Shown: piece after piece, positions 1 through 4,934 of the stretch
How the letters are laid out: each line of letters opens with the position of its first letter
Numbering within the stretch: position 1 is the stretch's first letter
NCBI GenBank assembly: GCA_016781725.1
Contig: JADDPU010000545.1
Span: 1-5,744, forward strand
Direction: 5' to 3'
DNA length: 5,744 nt
Origin: Rubrobacter sp.
Lineage (GTDB): Bacteria > Actinomycetota > Rubrobacteria > Rubrobacterales > Rubrobacteraceae
Notes under the pieces: model-generated
Told to the model about the DNA's origin: nothing
The model's database searches: none
What the model saw: only the letters and a program-made list of their open reading frames with translations
Position numbers and translations under genes: made by a program

Positions 1-68
1 CGGGTCGCGTGGGCGGGTATGAAATCCGCCCCGGCGACCGGATCAACGCCGGCCGCCATTGGTCGTGA
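1..68 (+). CDS. C-terminal end of an unidentified protein (partial)
   Basis: A reading frame open from base 3 runs off the left edge and stops at TGA 66-68, giving about 21 residues that include YEIRPGDRINAGRHW. The third codon positions are mostly G or C (about 16 of 21), as expected for a real gene in this genome, and the other two plus frames give less protein-like sequence. The stop lies 10 nt before a perfect palindrome that also closes the convergent minus-strand gene, which is the usual arrangement for two gene ends sharing a terminator. The tail is too short for me to assign a family. The competing reading is a minus-strand gene starting at ATG 59-57, which is open to the edge but has no ribosome binding site in front. 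Confidence 0.5.
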   Translation, partial: GRVGGYEIRPGDRINAGRHWS

Positions 69-77
69 CGGCCCGGG

Positions 78-103
78 TAGGGGCGTTTCGCGAAACGCCC
101 CTA
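78..103. terminator. Perfect 26-bp palindrome, likely bidirectional terminator
   Basis: Arms TAGGGGCGTTT and AAACGCCCCTA flank a CGCG centre, so either strand can form an 11-bp stem with a 4-nt loop. It lies between the TGA at 66-68 of the plus-strand gene end and the TAA (106-104) of the minus-strand nucleoside hydrolase, directly abutting the latter. No run of T follows on either strand, so this is not a textbook intrinsic terminator; GC-rich hairpins without a U-tract are commonly proposed as terminators in high-GC Actinobacteria. A dyad-symmetric protein site or a dispersed repeat are alternatives. Confidence 0.65.
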
Positions 104-1033
104 TTACAGACGTTGCAGCGAATCGTACAGAAGGTCGAAGAAACCGGCGCGATCCAGCTCCACGCCGACGTCGGCGTTCGGAGGTTTGCCCGTCACGCCG
201 TAGAAGTCGCAGACGGTCTCGCCGCGGGTCAACTCGCTCTCGCACTCGACGTCGACCCGCATCGGGCGGGTCTTTAGCAGACCCGGGTCGAGGACCGCCG
301 CGACCGCCACCGGGTCGTGCAGGGGCGGCGCGTCGAAGCCGAAGATGCCCTCGTAGGTCGCGGCGAAAAAATCCAAGAACCCGGCGACCACGCCGCCGAC
401 GCCGCCTGCGGCCCGCAGCCGGTCCCTCTCGGCGGTTCCCGCGCCGGCCTGGTGGGTCACGTCGAGGCCCGACATGGTTATCCGCAAGCCGGAGTCGAAG
501 ACCTCGCGGGCTGCCTCGGGGTCCACGAAGATGTTGAACTCGGCGGCCGGGGTCGTGTTGCCCAGGCCGATGCTCCCCCCCATGAGGGAGACGTGGGCTA
601 TCTTCCCTTTCAGCCCGGGGTGGGCGCGCAGGAGGGCTGCGACGTTGGTGAGCGGACCTACGGGGACGAGGGTGACGGGCTCCGGCGAGTCGCGCAGCGT
701 GTCGGCGATGAGCCCGACGGCGCCGCGCTCGTCCGGTTCGAAGTCCGCCTCGGGGATCTTCGGCCCGTCGAGCCCGCTCTCGCCGTGGATGTCCTCTGCT
801 GTGCGAAGCGGGCGGTGCAGGGGTTCGGACGCCCCGGCGCCGACGGGTACGCCGGTGTGCCCGACCAGGGAGAGAACCCGAAGGGCGTTGCGCGTGGTCT
901 TCTCGAGGGCGACGTTCCCTGCGACGGTAGTGACGGCCAGAAGGTCCAACTCGGGCGAGCCGCAGGCCATCATCAGGGCCACGGCGTCGTCGTGGCCGGG
1001 GTCTACGTCCAGGATCACCGGCTTCGGGCTCAA
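104..1033 (-). CDS. Nucleoside hydrolase (IunH/Rih family, inosine/uridine-preferring type)
   Basis: This is a cytosolic calcium-dependent N-ribohydrolase that splits ribonucleosides into base plus ribose for salvage or catabolism. Numbering from the longest ORF (316 aa, GTG at 1054), the family signature DVDPGHDDA is at 16-24 with the Ca-binding aspartates, LVPVGPLTNVA at 129-139, the MGG turn at 158-160, AEFNIFVDPEAA at 171-182, LDVTHQ at 197-202, and the catalytic/metal pair H246-D247 in PLHDPVAVA. Length fits the family (about 310). I prefer the TTG at 1033-1031 (309 aa) because AGGAG lies 5 nt upstream of it and the protein would then begin just before KPVILDVDPG, as family members do. 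GTG 1054 has a GGAG only 2 nt away. It lies 36 nt (or 15 nt with the GTG start) downstream of the CruF-like gene on the same strand, so the two are probably co-transcribed, although no pathway link is obvious. The preferred base cannot be read from sequence. Fold assignment is very secure. Confidence 0.95.
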   Translation of the reverse strand: MSPKPVILDVDPGHDDAVALMMACGSPELDLLAVTTVAGNVALEKTTRNALRVLSLVGHTGVPVGAGASEPLHRPLRTAEDIHGESGLDGPKIPEADFEPDERGAVGLIADTLRDSPEPVTLVPVGPLTNVAALLRAHPGLKGKIAHVSLMGGSIGLGNTTPAAEFNIFVDPEAAREVFDSGLRITMSGLDVTHQAGAGTAERDRLRAAGGVGGVVAGFLDFFAATYEGIFGFDAPPLHDPVAVAAVLDPGLLKTRPMRVDVECESELTRGETVCDFYGVTGKPPNADVGVELDRAGFFDLLYDSLQRL

Positions 1034-1038
1034 CCTCG

Positions 1039-1043
1039 CTCCT
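1039..1043 (-). promoter_or_regulatory. Ribosome binding site deciding the nucleoside hydrolase start
   Basis: On the minus strand AGGAG (1043-1039), within a GAGAGAGGAG stretch, stands 5 nt before a TTG at 1033-1031. This spacing is close to ideal and argues for TTG over the longer GTG start at 1054, whose nearest GGAG (1060-1057) is only 2 nt away. Inference from spacing only. Confidence 0.6.
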
Positions 1044-1069
1044 CTCTCGACCACGTCTCCGAGCTCAAC

Positions 1070-1798
1070 TTATCCCTTTTTGAGCCCCACGTACAGCGCT
1101 ACCGCGAAGGGGGCCGAGTAGAGCGGGTACCGCGCGCTCCGCCGCGCCGCCGCCCACAGGAGCGCCGCCAGGTAGGGCGGTACCAGTAACAACCCGGGGA
1201 GCCGCCCCCCGTCCGGGCCTCCTTCGCGCCCGTACACCCGCTCGTAGACGAGCGCCGCGCCCCCGACCAGCGCGAGCCAACCCAGATAGTTGACCAGCGG
1301 CACGCCCCGCCTGCCGTTGGGGCCCTCGACCTCCCTGGCGTAGGCGCCTTCCCCACTCCACTCCCAGAGGCCGGCGGCGAGGCCCGCCGGGTCGAGCGCG
1401 AGGTCCAGGCTGGTACCGACCAGCGCCGCCAGCGGCGGCAGGGCCCGCCTCTTCGCGGTCTCGTCCAGGGGGAGCCTGGACAGGGCCCGCTCGGCGAGCG
1501 TCAGGGAGCCGTGGATAGCGGCGTACCAGCCGAGCACGATGGCGACGGGCACGCCCTTGATCCGGGGTTGCGTGCGGTGGCGCAGGAGGCCCAGAAGGCC
1601 GGTAGCGAGGACCTCTCCTACGGCCGGCAACCCACAGCCGAGCGCGAGGAGGAAGGCCGAGCGGCGGGGGCCGCGGGTCCGCAGAGAGGCGGCGAGGCTC
1701 AGGCCCGCGCCCAGGGCGGCGTGGACCAGGATGATCTTCGAGAGCCCGGGGTCTACGTCTTCCACGGTACTACTGTACATGCTCACGGTTCGGCTCAC
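1070..1798 (-). CDS. Carotenoid biosynthesis membrane protein, CruF/DUF422 family
   Basis: This is a predicted integral membrane protein of the CruF family, whose studied members hydrate the 1,2 double bond of acyclic carotenoid ends (C-1' hydratase; bisanhydrobacterioruberin hydratase in haloarchaea). Family signatures are clear: DLALDP at 132-137, GLWEW at 143-147, GAY at 151-153 and GVPLVNYLGW at 165-174. About seven hydrophobic stretches lie near 20-40, 47-70, 82-101, 118-145, 168-187, 200-217 and 226-238. The GAY and GVPL motifs, normally nearly adjacent, are split by an 11-residue charged insert (154-164, AREVEGPNGRR). The start is uncertain: GTG 1798 has no ribosome binding site; AGGTGA (1800-1795) lies 8 nt before GTG 1786 and 14 nt before ATG 1780; a TACAGT box (1777-1772) would suit a leaderless GTG at 1765. 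The family is secure; the exact substrate is not. In Rubrobacter, which makes bacterioruberin, a role in that pathway would be logical. It is divergent from mutS and upstream of the nucleoside hydrolase. Confidence 0.85.
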   Translation of the reverse strand: MSRTVSMYSSTVEDVDPGLSKIILVHAALGAGLSLAASLRTRGPRRSAFLLALGCGLPAVGEVLATGLLGLLRHRTQPRIKGVPVAIVLGWYAAIHGSLTLAERALSRLPLDETAKRRALPPLAALVGTSLDLALDPAGLAAGLWEWSGEGAYAREVEGPNGRRGVPLVNYLGWLALVGGAALVYERVYGREGGPDGGRLPGLLLVPPYLAALLWAAARRSARYPLYSAPFAVALYVGLKKG

Positions 1799-1866
1799 CT
1801 ACCGGCCGCGGCGCCGGCAGGCTGCGGAGCGGGCGGCGAGAACCGCTGCGCCGGACGTTTCGGGGG

Positions 1867-1902
1867 CTGACGGGTGGGGGATCGAGCCGTAGAATAGCCT
1901 TA
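1867..1902 (+). promoter_or_regulatory. mutS promoter giving a probable leaderless mRNA
   Basis: CTGACG (1867-1872, 4 of 6 to TTGACA) and TAGAAT (1890-1895, 5 of 6 to TATAAT) are separated by exactly 17 bp. Six bases later comes the A of the mutS ATG (1902), where transcription would be expected to begin. There is no Shine-Dalgarno sequence in the last 15 nt before the ATG, consistent with leaderless translation, which is frequent in Actinobacteria. The first three bases of the -10 box are also an in-frame TAG stop, so the gene cannot start further upstream. Confidence 0.65.
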
Positions 1903-4262
1903 TGCTGGGACGTTACGCGGAGCTAAAAGCGCAACTGCCGCCTGGGACGATCCTCTTCTACCAGGTCGGCACCTTTTTCGAGACCTTCGAGGAGGACGCC
2001 AAGAGGATCTCGCAGGCGCTCTCGATCCGCCTCACGAGCCGCGAGGCCGCTGGCTACGACGGGGGGCGGGTACCGCTCGCGGGGGTACCGGGTCACGCCT
2101 TGCAGGAGCACCTCTCGACGCTGTTGCGCAAGGGCTACTCGGTAGCCGTCGCCGAGCAGCGGCCGCACCCGACCAAGCCCAAGCAGTTCACGCGCGAGGT
2201 CACCCAGATCCTCACGCCTGGGACCGTGATCGAGGACAACGTCCTCTCGGCCGGCCGGGCCAACTACCTGGCCGCGTTCGTCGTCAGGGACGGCAAGGTG
2301 GGGGTGGCGGTAGTCGAGGCCTCGACCGGCGAGTTCACGGGCACGGAGGTCCCCGAGGAGCAGCTGGCCGCGGAGCTCGAGCGCTGGTCGCCCCGGGAGC
2401 TCGTGGTGCCAGAGCGGACCGCGGCCGAGAACCTGCCCAAGGTGCGCGCGGCGGTGAGCTCGGCGCCGCGCTGGACGTTCGAGCCCTCGGCGGGGGAGCA
2501 GGCGCTCAAGCGCCACTTCAGGGTCTCCGGCCTCAAAGGTTTCGGGCTGGATGGGCGGCCCGCGCTCGTAGGTGCGGCGGGAGCCCTGATCCAATACCTC
2601 GCCTCCTTGCGCGGGGGCGACCCGCCGGAGCAGGTCGTGGCTTTCCGGCCCTACGATCCCGGCTCGGGGATGGTCCTGGACGAGGCCACCCGCCGCAACC
2701 TCGGCCTCGACGAGCTCATAGAGACCATCGACCGGACGAAGACCCCGATGGGCCAGCGGGCCCTCAGGCGCTGGCTCGAGCGACCCTTGCTCGAGGTAGG
2801 CCGCGTCAGGCAGCGGCTCGAGGCTGTGGACGCGCTCGCCGGGGACTTTATGCTGCGCGAGGAGGTGCGCGAGCACCTGGGAGGCATCCCCGACGTCGAG
2901 CGCATCGCCACGCGCATCGTGCGGCTCTCGGCCTCGCCGAACGACCTGCTCTCCCTCAAGGGGGCCCTCGAGGCCCTGGGCCCGCTGAAAAGTGCCTTGG
3001 GTCCCGCGGCGGCGGGCTCCTCGCTCCTCTCGCGGGTGCTCGGGGCGATGGAGGAGCCGAAGGGGGTCAGGGAGCTCGTGGAGGCGGCGATCTCCGAGGA
3101 GAGCGGCGAGGTCATAAAGCCGGGGTACTCCGAGGAGCTCGACGAGGCGCGAGATTTTCGCGACGGCGCCCACGAGTGGCTGACCCGCTTCGAGGCTGCC
3201 GAGCGCCTCAAGACGGGCCTCAAGACCCTCAAGGTCGGCTACAGGGACGGCGAGGGGTACTTTATAGAGGTCGGGGGCAAGGAGGCGAATGCGGTCCCTG
3301 AGCGCTACCAGCACCGCAAGGCGCTCAAGCACAACGCCCGCTACGTCACGGTCGAGCTAAAAGAGCACGAGTCCAGGATGCTCGGCGCCCGCGACGAGGT
3401 CGAGCGCCTGGAGCGCCAGATCCTCTCCGAGATAAGGGCGGCCGTCAAGGAGGCGGCCCCCGAGCTGCAGAAGATAGCCCGCGCCGTTGCGGTGGTGGAC
3501 GTGATCTCCTCCTTCGCCGCCGCCGCCTCTGAGCTCCGCTACTGCCGCCCCGAGGTCACGGAAGAGCGCGGGATCCGCATCGTCGGCGGCCGGCACCCGG
3601 TAGTCGAGCACAACCTGGAGACCCCCTTCGTCCCGAACGACTCCGAGGTGGACGGCGACTCGCGACTCCAGATCATCACCGGCCCCAACATGGCTGGAAA
3701 GTCCGTGTATTTGCGCCAGGTCGCGATAATCTGCCTGCTGGCCCAGACCGGCTCCTACGTCCCCGCCGACGGGGCGACCTTAGGGGTGGTCGACCGCATC
3801 TTTACGCGGGTGGGGGCCGAAGACAGGCTCGCGAGCGGGGAGTCCACCTTCATGGTCGAGATGACCGAGGCCGCGAGCATCCTGAACGGGGCGACCGAGC
3901 GGAGCCTCGTCATCCTCGATGAGGTCGGGCGCGGGACCTCGACCTACGACGGGATGAGCCTGGCGTGGGCTATAGCCGAGTACCTGCACGACGACGTGCA
4001 GTCCCTCACCCTCTTCGCCACGCACTACCACGAGCTGACGCGGCTCGCCGAGATGCTGCCAGGTTGCCGCAACTACAAGGCGAGCGTGGAGGAGGTCGGG
4101 GCCGAGATCGTCTTTCTGCACAGGATAGAGGAGGGGGCCGAGTCCTCCTCCTACGGGGTCCACGTGGCGAGGCTGGCCGGGCTACCGCGGCAGGTCACGG
4201 ACCGGGCCGGCGAGATCCTCGCTCGCCTAGAAGCCGAGGGCGTCAAGGATTTCGCGGGGTGA
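1902..4262 (+). CDS. mutS: DNA mismatch repair protein MutS (MutS1 type)
   Basis: MutS binds mispaired or looped DNA as a dimer and uses ATP to become a sliding clamp that recruits MutL. The 786-aa protein begins at the equivalent of about residue 13 of E. coli MutS, with the mismatch-reading motif GTFFE at 23-27 (wedge F25, E27; usually GxFYE). A connector domain (about 115-240), lever/core and clamp domains (about 250-550, with GYFIEV near 451) follow, then the ABC-type ATPase: Walker A GPNMAGKS at 594-601, the GESTFMVEM signature region near 646-654, Walker B VILDE at 670-674, GRGTSTYDG, and the switch histidine in FATHYHE (H708). Domain I and the absence of an Smr domain exclude MutS2. 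It ends with DRAGEILARLE plus about ten residues, so the C-terminal tail that in E. coli and B. subtilis carries oligomerisation and clamp-binding motifs is missing. ATG 1902 is the first start after an in-frame TAG at 1890 and fits the leaderless promoter. A putative toxin-antitoxin pair separates it from mutL. Confidence 0.98.
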   Translation: MLGRYAELKAQLPPGTILFYQVGTFFETFEEDAKRISQALSIRLTSREAAGYDGGRVPLAGVPGHALQEHLSTLLRKGYSVAVAEQRPHPTKPKQFTREVTQILTPGTVIEDNVLSAGRANYLAAFVVRDGKVGVAVVEASTGEFTGTEVPEEQLAAELERWSPRELVVPERTAAENLPKVRAAVSSAPRWTFEPSAGEQALKRHFRVSGLKGFGLDGRPALVGAAGALIQYLASLRGGDPPEQVVAFRPYDPGSGMVLDEATRRNLGLDELIETIDRTKTPMGQRALRRWLERPLLEVGRVRQRLEAVDALAGDFMLREEVREHLGGIPDVERIATRIVRLSASPNDLLSLKGALEALGPLKSALGPAAAGSSLLSRVLGAMEEPKGVRELVEAAISEESGEVIKPGYSEELDEARDFRDGAHEWLTRFEAAERLKTGLKTLKVGYRDGEGYFIEVGGKEANAVPERYQHRKALKHNARYVTVELKEHESRMLGARDEVERLERQILSEIRAAVKEAAPELQKIARAVAVVDVISSFAAAASELRYCRPEVTEERGIRIVGGRHPVVEHNLETPFVPNDSEVDGDSRLQIITGPNMAGKSVYLRQVAIICLLAQTGSYVPADGATLGVVDRIFTRVGAEDRLASGESTFMVEMTEAASILNGATERSLVILDEVGRGTSTYDGMSLAWAIAEYLHDDVQSLTLFATHYHELTRLAEMLPGCRNYKASVEEVGAEIVFLHRIEEGAESSSYGVHVARLAGLPRQVTDRAGEILARLEAEGVKDFAG

Positions 4263-4277
4263 GATTGTTGCAAAGGC

Positions 4278-4293
4278 TGCTAGTATAGAGGTA
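4278..4293 (+). promoter_or_regulatory. Extended -10 promoter for the antitoxin gene, probably leaderless
   Basis: TGC-TAGTAT (4278-4286) is an extended -10 element (TGn plus a box matching 4 of 6) inside the 30-nt gap after mutS. Six bases separate the box from the ATG at 4293, the same geometry as at the mutS start. I see no convincing -35 at 16-18 bp, which an extended -10 can tolerate. AGAGG immediately abuts the ATG and is too close to act as a ribosome binding site. If real, the module has its own transcription in addition to read-through from mutS. Confidence 0.45.
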
Positions 4294-4490
4294 TGGAACA
4301 GCCGAAGAGACAGACACGCCTGACCCCGGAGGAACAGCGGCTGAAGGAACGCCTGATGCGCTCGGGGAACCCCGTGATCCGCAAGGGGGCCGGCAGGGTC
4401 TCCGAAGAGTTCTGGAAACTGCCCAAGCCGAAGGACCCCGAAGGGAAGGCGCTTCGCTACCTTCTGGAGGGCCGGAGGCAGGGTCGTTAG
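4293..4490 (+). CDS. Small charged protein, putative antitoxin of the PIN toxin
   Basis: This 65-aa protein is very charged and has no membrane or signal segment. Residues 1-24 look helical and basic (RLTPEEQRLKERLMR). The second half contains VSEEFWKLPKPKDPEG followed by a short helix KALRYLLEGRRQGR. I do not recognise a named DNA-binding fold such as AbrB or ribbon-helix-helix with certainty. A short protein ending in an EFW-xx-P-x-P-xDPEG plus LLE-R segment directly before a PIN toxin resembles the toxin-wrapping tails of VapB-like antitoxins. The antitoxin call therefore rests mainly on position: 6 nt before the toxin and in the same reading frame. It starts 30 nt after mutS; an in-frame TAG at 4281-4283 fixes ATG 4293 as the first possible ATG. 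Hand-counted GC is about 64-67%, slightly below mutS. Confidence 0.7.
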   Translation: MEQPKRQTRLTPEEQRLKERLMRSGNPVIRKGAGRVSEEFWKLPKPKDPEGKALRYLLEGRRQGR

Positions 4491-4496
4491 TGGCCT

Positions 4497-4934
4497 TTGA
4501 GGTTCTGGGATAGTTCGGCGGTCGTACCCCTTATCTTCGAAGAGCCGATGTCGGAACCGCTCGACGATCTCTTGATGGAAGACGTCGAGATTGCCGTGTG
4601 GTGGGGAACGTGGGCGGAATGTGCGGTTACGATCAGCCGCCTCAAGCGCGATGGTGATCTCGACGAAGAGTATGAGCAAGAGAGCCGCGCTGCGCTCGAC
4701 GGACTCGCGGTAGATTGGACGGAGATCGAACCCACGAACGACCTGCGTCTCCTGGCCTCGCTAATCTCGAAGGATCACCCACTCAAGGCCGCCGACGCTC
4801 TTCAACTCTCGGCGGCCTTGCGCTGGTGTGAGGGAGATACGAGTGGCATGCAGGTCGTGTGCCTGGACGACCGCCTGCGGCGGGCTGCCCAAGACGAAGG
4901 CTTTCGAGTACTGCCTGACGGGGAACAGTCATGA
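4497..4934 (+). CDS. vapC: PIN-domain ribonuclease toxin, VapC type
   Basis: PIN-domain toxins are Mg-dependent endoribonucleases that cut tRNA or rRNA to stop translation when released from their antitoxin. The 145-aa protein has the family layout: opening strand RFWDSSAVVPL with D5, E41 in TWAECAVTISRL, D100 in LKAADALQLSAAL, and D124 in VVCLDDRLRRAA. The acidic quartet is therefore complete and the enzyme looks active. The start must be TTG 4497: it is the only start codon between the preceding gene's in-frame TAG (4488-4490) and catalytic D5, since the next Met is residue 18. The best purine-rich sequence (CGGAGG, 4473-4478) is 18 nt away, so translation probably depends on ribosomes finishing the upstream gene, limiting toxin output. 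Its TGA (4932-4934) overlaps the mutL ATG. GC over 4501-4920 is 61% (258 of 420 by hand), against about 75% in sampled mutS stretches, which suggests acquisition from elsewhere. RNA target unknown. Confidence 0.92.
   Translation: MRFWDSSAVVPLIFEEPMSEPLDDLLMEDVEIAVWWGTWAECAVTISRLKRDGDLDEEYEQESRAALDGLAVDWTEIEPTNDLRLLASLISKDHPLKAADALQLSAALRWCEGDTSGMQVVCLDDRLRRAAQDEGFRVLPDGEQS
4920..4924 (+). promoter_or_regulatory. Likely ribosome binding site of mutL inside the toxin gene
   Basis: GGGGA stands 6 nt before ATG 4931 and lies inside the last codons of the toxin gene. It supports ATG 4931, which overlaps the toxin stop, as the mutL start and indicates that mutL can be reached either by re-initiation after the toxin or directly. 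The match to the 16S tail is modest. Confidence 0.45.

Noticed and set aside
1..59. Minus-strand gene start (ATG at 59) running off the left edge
   Set aside because: There is no ribosome site, and the plus-strand frame ending at 68 fits the shared palindrome and codon use better; not fully excluded.
19..537. Plus-strand arginine-rich open frame over the left end
   Set aside because: Its low-complexity RRR/PRR sequence is typical of a wrong frame in GC-rich DNA, and it lies opposite the nucleoside hydrolase.
317..1189. Plus-strand 290-residue open frame
   Set aside because: It lies antisense to the clearly identified nucleoside hydrolase and shows no recognisable motif of its own.
1923..3332. 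A 469-residue open frame on the minus strand opposite mutS
   Set aside because: It is the antisense shadow of a high-GC gene: composition is arginine/leucine/glycine-heavy, no family motif appears, and mutS on the other strand is unmistakable.
4275..4303. Inverted repeat GGCTG ... CAGCC around the antitoxin promoter, considered as an autoregulatory operator
   Set aside because: The 5-bp arms with a 19-nt spacer are too short to exceed chance in this composition.
4227..4679. Minus-strand 150-residue open frame opposite the antitoxin and toxin start
   Set aside because: The plus-strand PIN protein has its full acidic quartet and correct length; the antisense frame has no family signature.
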